Source: Pelagibacteraceae bacterium AG-414-E02 (lineage in GTDB: Bacteria > Pseudomonadota > Alphaproteobacteria > Pelagibacterales > Pelagibacteraceae). From it: a stretch of DNA of 64,000 nt. The number at the start of each line of letters is the position of its first letter. Position 1 is the stretch's first letter. A program made the translations under genes and the position numbers. This document shows positions 15,570 to 22,752 of the stretch, one piece after another. Location of the stretch: NCBI GenBank assembly GCA_003214615.1, contig QCLK01000001.1:124001-188000 (forward strand). Direction: 5' to 3'. The notes under the pieces are model-generated. The model worked only from the letters and a program-made list of their open reading frames with translations, was not told the DNA's origin and did no database searches.

Positions 15570-16793
15570 TTATACGACTTTAATATTTACGCTATGATCT
15601 TTCCAACCGTTATGAGCGTAGCCTCTTCTATTTTCCATTCTTAGCTCAGGTTGAGTTTTTCCGCCGCCAGAAGCCTTGCTTGCAAGATTGTAACTTCCGG
15701 GTGCTAAATTTGCTTCAAGAACAAACTGTCTCCATGCATATTTTCCAAGATCGGGACCAACAAATTTCGCTTTCTTCCAACTTTGTCCTCCATCAATTGA
15801 AACTTTAACGCTTCTAACTTTTTTCATTCCGCCCATAGCTACACCAACTATTTGAACATTTCCTGCTTTAACTGTACCAGTTTCATCTGTTGGTCTAGTT
15901 ATCCAAGATTTTACAGGCATTTCCCAACATGAAGGATACTGTGAACCTTTTTTTCCAATTGGAGATATTCGATAACTTGATTTCATATATTTAACAGTTG
16001 ATTCAGTTTTAGTAAAAGCAACTTGGCCAAGATGTTTAACATTGTTAATGCCGAAATATCCTGGTGTAACCATTCTCAAAGGGCCACCATGTGCATTAGG
16101 TAAAGGAACTCCATTCATTTCCCAAGCTAACATTGCATCTTTATAAACTTTTTTCGGAACTGATCTTTCAACCTTAGCTTTTTTCGGATCTAAACCTGTA
16201 GGCTCGTGGTCAACACCTGCTGATGTCATAAAAACTGCATCACTATCAACGCCGCCACATGCATCTACTACTAATTTCATAGGAACGCCTGTCCAAAGAA
16301 CGCATGCTGCTGCTCCAGTTTTCCATTGAGATCCTCTAACTTTATGTGCAAAAAAACCTCTTCCGTTTCCTGAACATTGTAATATCGTTGCCATTGTTGT
16401 GTGGCCTAATTTTTTTAATTGTGCCAATGAAAAAGTTTTAGGATTTTTAACTCCTTTAATACTTACTTTCCAATTGTTTCTATCTCCAATTTGTGTGTTG
16501 GACATAGTCGGCATATTATTTCTAATATAAATATTTCTATTTGGAGTTATTAAACTTTCCCCAATTGCACTTCTATGTGTCTCGATTCCTTTATCTGAAT
16601 GAACGATTAAAGCATTTCTATCTTTCCAGCTAATAAAATCTGGTAAACCTTTTGGGCTAGAATCTTTATGATTTGCATTTGCAATTGTAATTGGCAGTAC
16701 CGACGTTGCGGCAGCGACTCCGGCTAAAGTTACTGAGCCTGTTAAAAAATTTCTTTTGCTAGTATCAATTTTTTTTATAATTCTTTTTTTCAT
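15570..16793 (-). CDS. Molybdenum sulfite oxidase-family dehydrogenase (SorA/SorT/SoxC-like)
   Basis: Periplasmic oxidoreductase of 407 residues that probably oxidises sulfite to sulfate. The ATG at 16793 has AGGAGG just upstream and is preferred to a start 27 codons earlier. The molybdenum-ligand cysteine is C140 in ILQCSGNGRG. Residues 300-400 form the dimerisation domain with VSIDGGQSW. The leader has SKRNFLTG at 12-19 followed by a hydrophobic stretch and AxA-type site. This resembles a Tat signal but carries Lys-Arg instead of Arg-Arg. A cytochrome c gene follows and a pseudoazurin lies nearby. Other substrates of the sulfite oxidase fold, including methionine sulfoxide, are less likely with this neighbourhood. 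Confidence 0.88.
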   Translation of the reverse strand: MKKRIIKKIDTSKRNFLTGSVTLAGVAAATSVLPITIANANHKDSSPKGLPDFISWKDRNALIVHSDKGIETHRSAIGESLITPNRNIYIRNNMPTMSNTQIGDRNNWKVSIKGVKNPKTFSLAQLKKLGHTTMATILQCSGNGRGFFAHKVRGSQWKTGAAACVLWTGVPMKLVVDACGGVDSDAVFMTSAGVDHEPTGLDPKKAKVERSVPKKVYKDAMLAWEMNGVPLPNAHGGPLRMVTPGYFGINNVKHLGQVAFTKTESTVKYMKSSYRISPIGKKGSQYPSCWEMPVKSWITRPTDETGTVKAGNVQIVGVAMGGMKKVRSVKVSIDGGQSWKKAKFVGPDLGKYAWRQFVLEANLAPGSYNLASKASGGGKTQPELRMENRRGYAHNGWKDHSVNIKVV

Positions 16794-16821
16794 CACTTCC
16801 TCCTGTTTATTATTTAGAATA

Positions 16822-16849
16822 ATTATAACTAACTGATTAGTAAGTTCAA
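16822..16849 (-). promoter_or_regulatory. Putative promoter for the sulfite dehydrogenase gene
   Basis: The minus strand has TTGAAC (16849-16844), a 16-base spacer and a perfect TATAAT (16827-16822). A start about 20 bases upstream of the AGGAGG site is predicted. Between this promoter and moeA lies a 7-bp hairpin, TTCACTT-TAT-AAGTGAA on the plus strand (16870-16886). It may partly end moeA transcripts. Confidence 0.6.
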
Positions 16850-16897
16850 TTAACCATCGGGTTGCAAAATTCACTTTATAAGTGAAAATAGGAATCT

Positions 16898-18139
16898 TTA
16901 GCTTTTAGGAATTAAATTTACCCATTCAATAATATTTCCTGATTTAAATCTCTCTTTGCCTCCAGGAAAGATACCCCAACAGTTTGCTTTTACAAAAGAT
17001 TCGATTCTATGGGACTGCTGCCCTTGCAAAGCCTGTAATTTTCCCGACCCCTTGTTATTAAAATTTATTAAACATCTCGCAAAGTGCGTAAAATTCTTTG
17101 CTTTCGAATACTTGTTAACTAGTTGAGCTCTAAAATTTTTTTCTTTTAACATTCCTAAACTATTACGAATTAATGGATAAATGAAAAAACGAAATCCTGC
17201 AGCGCAAGAAATAGGATTTCCTGGTAAACCAAAAAATAATTTGTTCTTTAGTTTTGATAGCATAATTGGTCGTCCTGGTTTTATGGCTACACCCTTAAAA
17301 CATTTTTTAAATCCAAAATTCTTAACAAGATTGGGTATAAAGTCATATTTTCCTGCAGAAATTGCTCCTGAAGTTACAAATAAATCTATGTCTGATTTTA
17401 AAAACTTTCTTAGTAATTTTTTTAATTTATTTGTCTTATTATCTTTGATGGTGCCTCCATTTATAATTTCTAAATTCATACTATCGGCAAAAGCCTTAAA
17501 ATAGTAATTGTTAGAATTTCTTACTTTCCAAGCTGGAATGTTTTTCTTTTTATAGTCAACTATTTCATTTCCTGTACTAAAAAAAATTATTTTAGGTTTT
17601 TTTTTAACTTTTACTTTTTTAATACCCAATACTGTAAATGCCATTAAATGTTTTGGCTGAATTAACTCGCCTTTTTTAAGCACTATATCTTTTTTTTTAT
17701 AATCCTCTCCAGCGAATCTTACATGAGAAAATTTTTTAACTTTTTCGCTTACAATTAGGTGAGTTGGGTTATTATTTAATGGATAATATTTTGCTTTTTC
17801 AACAGGTAAAATGGAATCGTAAAATTTTGGTATTAAACCACCAGTCATTACTTCAACAACTGAATTTTTTTTATAATTCTTTATTTTAGGATTATCTCCT
17901 GCTGCAATTGTTTTTAATATTTTAAATTTCTTAACTTTTTTTTTACTTAAATTTTTAGTTTCTCTAGATAAAATGGCAAAACCATCAAATGCAGCATTAT
18001 TTGATAAAGGATTATTATTTGGTGAAAGAACGTTTTCAGCAGAAACTCGATTTATTGAATTAATTGTAGAAATGTTTTCATTTTTTAAATTAATAGAAGT
18101 TTTTTCAATTAATCTTAGAGCTTTTGTATAACTAATCAT
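16898..18139 (-). CDS. moeA: Molybdopterin molybdenumtransferase MoeA
   Basis: Inserts molybdate into adenylylated molybdopterin. The protein has 413 residues with the four-domain MoeA layout. Conserved points are NAAFDGFAI near residue 47, the VTSGAISAGKYDF segment that corresponds to the usual TGGVSxGxxD motif, and the GLPGNPISCAAGF stretch. The first glycines of the TGG motif are changed to SGA, within what the family tolerates. It starts 2 bases after moaC. No mogA was found in the window. Confidence 0.93.
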   Translation of the reverse strand: MISYTKALRLIEKTSINLKNENISTINSINRVSAENVLSPNNNPLSNNAAFDGFAILSRETKNLSKKKVKKFKILKTIAAGDNPKIKNYKKNSVVEVMTGGLIPKFYDSILPVEKAKYYPLNNNPTHLIVSEKVKKFSHVRFAGEDYKKKDIVLKKGELIQPKHLMAFTVLGIKKVKVKKKPKIIFFSTGNEIVDYKKKNIPAWKVRNSNNYYFKAFADSMNLEIINGGTIKDNKTNKLKKLLRKFLKSDIDLFVTSGAISAGKYDFIPNLVKNFGFKKCFKGVAIKPGRPIMLSKLKNKLFFGLPGNPISCAAGFRFFIYPLIRNSLGMLKEKNFRAQLVNKYSKAKNFTHFARCLINFNNKGSGKLQALQGQQSHRIESFVKANCWGIFPGGKERFKSGNIIEWVNLIPKS

Positions 18140-18141
18140 CT

Positions 18142-18675
18142 TTAAATTTTTAAAATATTTTTAATTTTATCAGGTATTCCATCTGGATTTGTCCATAAGC
18201 CTTTTTTTCCTCCAGATTTTACAAGAAGTTTAGTATTAGATATTTTTAAATTTGGCTCAACAATCTTTGAAAGATCATAGATGGCTAACAGTGCGGAGCT
18301 TACTCCAGAAAGCGCTTCCATCTCTACTCCTGTTTTAGAATTTGCTGACACTAAACAATAAACAACGATAGAATTTTTTTTTTCATTAATTTCTGTATGT
18401 AATGATATGTGGTCTAAAGGTAATGGATGGCAAAGTGGGATGAGTTCACTAGTTTTTTTTACTCCACTAATTCCAGAAACTTCTGCAATAGATAAAGGGT
18501 CGCCCTTGGGCATTTTTTTATTTTTAATTAATTTAATTACTTCAGCACCTAAAACTATTTCTCCAGTTGCTAAAGCTTTTCTATGAGTAGTATTTTTCTC
18601 GCTAACATCTACCATTTTATATCCCGAATTGGAGAACAGCTTATTCAAAGAATCTTCTAGTTTATTTTTTTTCAT
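18142..18675 (-). CDS. moaC: Cyclic pyranopterin monophosphate synthase MoaC
   Basis: Second enzyme of molybdenum cofactor synthesis, turning the MoaA product into cyclic pyranopterin monophosphate. The 177 residues contain the conserved IPLCHPLPLDH, TGVEMEALSGVSSALL and DLSKIVEPN segments with the family's catalytic lysine and aspartate. N-terminal residues DVSEKNTTHRKA match the usual MVDVS opening, with an extra 20 residues before it. The start overlaps mobA by 14 bases and moeA follows by 2 bases. Confidence 0.94.
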   Translation of the reverse strand: MKKNKLEDSLNKLFSNSGYKMVDVSEKNTTHRKALATGEIVLGAEVIKLIKNKKMPKGDPLSIAEVSGISGVKKTSELIPLCHPLPLDHISLHTEINEKKNSIVVYCLVSANSKTGVEMEALSGVSSALLAIYDLSKIVEPNLKISNTKLLVKSGGKKGLWTNPDGIPDKIKNILKI

Positions 18676-19282
18676 TTTTAATTATTTTTTTTGCTGTTTC
18701 TAAGTCATCTAAAGTATTTATATTAAAAAATGGATCATATTCTTTAAAATTAAATTCTACATTGGTTATTTTCTGTTTTTCTATCCAATCTTGAACTTTT
18801 CTTATCTTATTATTAATTAAATCGTCATGAAGTTTCTCATAAAGTTCTATAGACCACAAACCAAAAATATTATGCTTACGTCCATGAGAACTTGCGCATA
18901 ATAATAGAGAGTCCTTTTCTTTTGATTTTTTGATAAATTTTTGAATTATTGTTTCTGGAAAAAAAGGTGTATCGCATGGAAAAGTAGCTATCCAAGAACA
19001 TCCCTTTAAATTTTCTTTTGCCCATTTCATTGCTGTAAGTATACCCACCAAAGGTCCTAGCTGACCTTTTATGCAATCTTCAACTGTTATTAATTTTTTT
19101 TTTAAAAAAAATTCATTTTTTTGGTTGGTAATTATAATTACATTTTTTAAATATTTTTTTACTTTATCAATTGTATATTCAATAAGTTTTTTATTATTGA
19201 GCTCCAGAAAAAGTTTATCTTTACCCATTCTTTTTGATTGTCCCCCTGCTAAGATTGCTCCGAGTATATTGTGTTCGCTCAT
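18662..19282 (-). CDS. mobA: Molybdenum cofactor guanylyltransferase MobA
   Basis: Adds GMP to the molybdenum cofactor, giving the MGD form used by the DMSO reductase family. The 206 residues open with GAILAGGQSKRMGKDK, the nucleotidyltransferase signature, and have TFPCDTPFF for metal binding. This cofactor form is needed by the formate dehydrogenase encoded divergently at 22753, not by the sulfite-oxidase-type enzyme. The gene heads the minus-strand Mo block and diverges from the formate dehydrogenase operon across 42 bases. Confidence 0.92.
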   Translation of the reverse strand: MSEHNILGAILAGGQSKRMGKDKLFLELNNKKLIEYTIDKVKKYLKNVIIITNQKNEFFLKKKLITVEDCIKGQLGPLVGILTAMKWAKENLKGCSWIATFPCDTPFFPETIIQKFIKKSKEKDSLLLCASSHGRKHNIFGLWSIELYEKLHDDLINNKIRKVQDWIEKQKITNVEFNFKEYDPFFNINTLDDLETAKKIIKNEKK

Positions 19283-19297
19283 GAAACAAATTATAAA
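19269..19297 (+). promoter_or_regulatory. Putative promoter for the formate dehydrogenase operon
   Basis: TTGTGT (19269-19274), a 17-base spacer and TATAAA (19292-19297) precede the NifU-like gene by 27 bases. The -35 element lies inside the 5' end of mobA. No strong ribosome binding site follows. Position in the only divergent gap is the main support. Confidence 0.4.
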
Positions 19298-19324
19298 TGT
19301 TAAAGAAAATACAATAAAGTTTAA

Positions 19325-19735
19325 ATGATAGATAAAGAGATCGTTAAAATAGCATCAAATAGTGAAAATCATGGTGTGCTTGATAATCACACTCATTTTT
19401 CAAAGTTAAAAAATTCAATTTGTGGTGATGTAATGCAAATTTATTTAATTGTTAAAAATGACCAAATTACAAATTTTAAATATGAATGTGAGTCCTGCAT
19501 ATATTGTCAAGCTTCCGTAAGCTTGTTATCTAGAAGTGCTAAAAATAAATCAATCAAAAAAGTTAAAAACTTCGTTGAACAAGCAAAAAATAGCTTTCAA
19601 AAAAATACTAATTCTTTTGATAAAGAATGGAAAGAATTTGATAAGATAATGACTAAAAAAAATGCCTCTAGAAAGGAATGTTTATTGTTACCTTTGAATA
19701 CTGCGCTTGACGCACTAAATAAAAAATCATTATGA
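19325..19735 (+). CDS. NifU/IscU-like iron-sulfur scaffold-type protein
   Basis: Protein of 136 residues resembling the IscU/NifU N-terminal domain. Cysteines C33 in ICGD, C58 or C61 in ESCIYCQAS and C119 in RKECLLLP correspond to the three cluster-binding cysteines of IscU. C55 adds a fourth in that loop. It is the first gene of an operon whose last two genes encode a formate dehydrogenase with many Fe-S clusters, so dedicated cluster supply is a reasonable inference. The stop overlaps the next start as ATGA. A general housekeeping scaffold is less likely given the divergent sequence. Confidence 0.75.
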   Translation: MIDKEIVKIASNSENHGVLDNHTHFSKLKNSICGDVMQIYLIVKNDQITNFKYECESCIYCQASVSLLSRSAKNKSIKKVKNFVEQAKNSFQKNTNSFDKEWKEFDKIMTKKNASRKECLLLPLNTALDALNKKSL

Positions 19736-20241
19736 AATTAAAAAAAATAATTTGCTGGCCTCCCTTGTTAGGAGGGATTGGTGCTGCTGTAACTATTACT
19801 ATTCTTACATATATAACTTTTGAATCTGTTTTAAGTGGCACCAATTATGGTCTTTGGTTAACTGCATCATTTGGTTCTTCGGTAGTTGTTGTTTTTGGAT
19901 ATCCCAATAATGAATTTGCTCAACCAAAAAACGTATTATTCAGTCACATTGTATGCACATTGGTTGGAATCGTATTTGTAACTTTATTTAAAATTACTCA
20001 AGATAGATCAATCTTTTTTTTGGCAATAGGTTTAGCTGTTGGTATTTCGGTAATGCTAATGATGTTATTTAAAATTGCTCATCCTCCAGCAGGGGGGAAC
20101 ACTATTGTGGTAATCATGGCGCAAGAATCTTTCCAATTTTTATTATTTCCAATTATAACTGGGGCAGTTACTATTATAATTGGAGGAGTAATTTATAACC
20201 GCTTTATATTAAAAAAAAAATATCCTTTAAGATGGTCATGA
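19732..20241 (+). CDS. HPP-family integral membrane protein
   Basis: Membrane protein of 169 residues with about four helices and the family signature AHPPAGGN near residue 117. HPP proteins are poorly characterised; plant and cyanobacterial members have been linked to nitrite transport. Here the gene overlaps the NifU-like gene by 4 bases and is followed by fdhD after 1 base. It is therefore embedded in a formate dehydrogenase operon. Formate and nitrite are similar anions, so uptake of formate is an attractive inference, with no direct proof in the sequence. Confidence 0.85.
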   Translation: MKLKKIICWPPLLGGIGAAVTITILTYITFESVLSGTNYGLWLTASFGSSVVVVFGYPNNEFAQPKNVLFSHIVCTLVGIVFVTLFKITQDRSIFFLAIGLAVGISVMLMMLFKIAHPPAGGNTIVVIMAQESFQFLLFPIITGAVTIIIGGVIYNRFILKKKYPLRWS

Positions 20242-20242
20242 T

Positions 20243-21079
20243 ATGAATTCAAAATACAAAACCATTAAATACAAAAAAAATAAACCTTCTAATATAGAAG
20301 ATTTAGTATCCATTGAAGAACCGCTTGAAATGGTCGTTCGCTATAAAAAAGAAAATAAATGGATAGATGATTCCATTTCAATAACAATGCGGACACCAAA
20401 AAATGACGATGATTTAATTGTTGGATTATTATTTTGTGAAGGAATAATTCAAAAAATTTCAGATGTAGATAAAGTAGAATTTTTAGGTGAAAAGGTTGGA
20501 AAATTTGATTTGCAAAATAAAGTTAGAGCTACTTTAAAGAATGGTGAAAACCTTGATATTAAACATTTAAGGAGAAATTTCTTAACGAACTCCAGCTGTG
20601 GAGTTTGTGGAAAAACATCAATGGACTCTCTAGAAATTATTTGTAAAACAAAAATTAACAAAGATGTTCCAAAAATTAAAAACTCCTTAATCACCAAAAT
20701 TCCAGACCTTTTGAGGCAGAGCCAATCAGAATTTTCTAAAACTGGAGGAATACATGCTAGCGCACTGTTAAATAAAGAAGGTGAAACTTTAGTAATTAAA
20801 GAAGATGTTGGTCGTCATAACGCTTTGGATAAAGTAATTGGTCACAGTTTTAAAAATTCTATTTTTGATACTAAAAATCAATTTATAGCTTGTTCTGGAC
20901 GTTTAAGTTTTGAGATAGTTCAAAAAACTCTTATGGCTAATATAGGGCTTCTAATGGGAGTTGGTGCGCCAACAAGTCTTGCAATAGACCTAGCAAAACG
21001 TTTCGATATGACATTAATTGGTTTTGTAAAATCAGATAGCTTTAATATATATTGTGGTGAAAATCGAATTGTAGAATAA
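20243..21079 (+). CDS. fdhD: Formate dehydrogenase accessory sulfurtransferase FdhD
   Basis: Transfers sulfur to the bis-MGD cofactor before its insertion into formate dehydrogenase. The 278 residues include the persulfide cysteine pair C119-G-V-C122 in SSCGVCGK, the GGIHASAL segment, EDVGRHNALDK and SGRLSFEIVQKT, all family hallmarks. It sits 1 base after the HPP gene and 7 bases before the diaphorase subunit, inside the structural operon. Confidence 0.95.
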   Translation: MNSKYKTIKYKKNKPSNIEDLVSIEEPLEMVVRYKKENKWIDDSISITMRTPKNDDDLIVGLLFCEGIIQKISDVDKVEFLGEKVGKFDLQNKVRATLKNGENLDIKHLRRNFLTNSSCGVCGKTSMDSLEIICKTKINKDVPKIKNSLITKIPDLLRQSQSEFSKTGGIHASALLNKEGETLVIKEDVGRHNALDKVIGHSFKNSIFDTKNQFIACSGRLSFEIVQKTLMANIGLLMGVGAPTSLAIDLAKRFDMTLIGFVKSDSFNIYCGENRIVE

Positions 21080-21086
21080 AATTATT

Positions 21087-22745
21087 ATGTCTAGAAATAT
21101 AAGTAAACTTTCGGGGAGAAAAGGCCTTAAAGATAATCTCTTTAAGCGAATGATTGATACAAGCTCCAAAACTAGAAATGGTAAAGAAATTAAACAATTA
21201 GCTGAAGAATATCATGTTGGAATGTCGACCATTCATGGAGCGGAAAGTTTTTACGAATTTTTAAGACCTGAACATAAAGAAAAAAAGGCGTGGATATGTA
21301 ATGGTAGTGCATGTATGTGCGCAGGAACTCAAGGTAAAGTTAGGGAAAAATTATCAAAAAAATTAGGTAAGGATAAAATTGGAATGATGTTCTGTTTAGG
21401 ACATTGTTATGAAACTAGCTCTTTTCATTACAATGGTCATAATTATTCAGGAAATGACATCGACCAAATTGATGAAATTATTAAAGGTAAAAAAATAAAT
21501 TCAAAAAAAATGTATTCTAAAAGTTTTGCTACGAAAACAATCTTAATGGGCGATGATTTATCATCGATTGATCAGTTTAAAGATTTGGTTTCTAATGTTT
21601 TAAAAAAAGATAAAAAAGAAACACTTAAAACTGTTACCGACTCTAATTTATGTGGTAGAGGCGGAGCAGGATTTCCAACTGGTATGAAGTGGAATTTTTG
21701 TAGCCAACAGAAAGTTAAAAAAAAATATGTTGTCTGTAATGCTGACGAGGGAGATTCTGGTGCTTTTTCTGATAGGTATCTTTTAGAAGAACAGCCACTA
21801 AAAGTAATATTGGGCATGCTAGTTTGTGCTTATATTATTGGAAGTGATGAAGGTGTTTTGTACATAAGAGGGGAATATCCAAAATCTATTGAGATAATTA
21901 ATGGAACTATCAACGAACTTAAAAAAGCAAATCTTTTAGGAAAAAATATTTTAGGTACTAACTTTTCTTGTGACATGACAATTTGTATTGGCCAAGGAGC
22001 GTACATTTGTGGAGAAGAATCTGCTTTGATAGCATCAATCGAAGGAAGAAGAGCGGAGGTTGATGTAAGACCTCCTTTTCCAGTAGTAGAAGGCTTATAT
22101 AAAAAACCTACTGTTGTAAATAATGTGGAAACGTTAGCTGCTATACCTTGTATATTAAAATTCGGGGCCAAAGCTTTTTCTTCTGTGGGAAATACTAAAT
22201 CAGCCGGAACCAAGCTTGTTTGTTTGGATAGTTTGTTTAAAAAACCTGGTGTTTATGAAATTGATATGGGAACGTCAATGAAAAAAATAATTCATGAAAT
22301 TGGCGAAGGGTTTGTCCAACCTGTAAAAGCTCTTCAAGTTGGTGGGCCGTTAGGTGGTGTCATCCCAATTAAAGAAGTTGAAAAATTAAATTTAGATTTT
22401 CAAGAATTTACTAAAGCTGGCTTTATGTTAGGGCATGGAAGTGTAGTAAGTATTCCAGAAACTTTTAGTATGGTTAGGTATATTCATCATTTATTCAAAT
22501 TTTCATCCGATGAATCTTGTGGCAAATGTTTTCCTGGAAGACTAGGTTCCTATAGAGGTAAAGAAATGTTTGATCAAGCATTAAACAAATCAAACAAAAT
22601 ACCAATAAAACTTTTAAATGAACTGCTTGTAACCATGAAAAAAGGTTGTTTGTGTGCTCTATGTGGAGCGATTCCAGTACCTATAAGTAATATACTAAAA
22701 TATTTTACCCATGAATTTAAAGATGATATAAATCAGGGCGCTTAG
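21087..22745 (+). CDS. NAD-dependent formate dehydrogenase diaphorase subunit, FdsG-FdsB fusion
   Basis: Protein of 552 residues joining two subunits that are separate in many bacteria. Residues 1-120 are the NuoE/FdsG-type thioredoxin-fold domain with a [2Fe-2S] site at C71, C76, C103 and C107. From about residue 160 it is NuoF/FdsB-like, with the FMN/NAD-binding GRGGAGFPTGMKW, the GEESALIASIEG stretch and the [4Fe-4S] motif SCGKCFPGR with a later cysteine in CLCALCG. It passes electrons from the formate-oxidising subunit to NAD+. It is followed after 7 bases by that subunit. Confidence 0.93.
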   Translation: MSRNISKLSGRKGLKDNLFKRMIDTSSKTRNGKEIKQLAEEYHVGMSTIHGAESFYEFLRPEHKEKKAWICNGSACMCAGTQGKVREKLSKKLGKDKIGMMFCLGHCYETSSFHYNGHNYSGNDIDQIDEIIKGKKINSKKMYSKSFATKTILMGDDLSSIDQFKDLVSNVLKKDKKETLKTVTDSNLCGRGGAGFPTGMKWNFCSQQKVKKKYVVCNADEGDSGAFSDRYLLEEQPLKVILGMLVCAYIIGSDEGVLYIRGEYPKSIEIINGTINELKKANLLGKNILGTNFSCDMTICIGQGAYICGEESALIASIEGRRAEVDVRPPFPVVEGLYKKPTVVNNVETLAAIPCILKFGAKAFSSVGNTKSAGTKLVCLDSLFKKPGVYEIDMGTSMKKIIHEIGEGFVQPVKALQVGGPLGGVIPIKEVEKLNLDFQEFTKAGFMLGHGSVVSIPETFSMVRYIHHLFKFSSDESCGKCFPGRLGSYRGKEMFDQALNKSNKIPIKLLNELLVTMKKGCLCALCGAIPVPISNILKYFTHEFKDDINQGA

Positions 22746-22752
22746 GGGATTT

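Noticed and set aside
16794-16874. N-terminal extension of the sulfite dehydrogenase to 434 residues
   Set aside because: A strong AGGAGG site and a Tat-like leader directly follow from the ATG at 16793. The extension also covers the TATAAT promoter.
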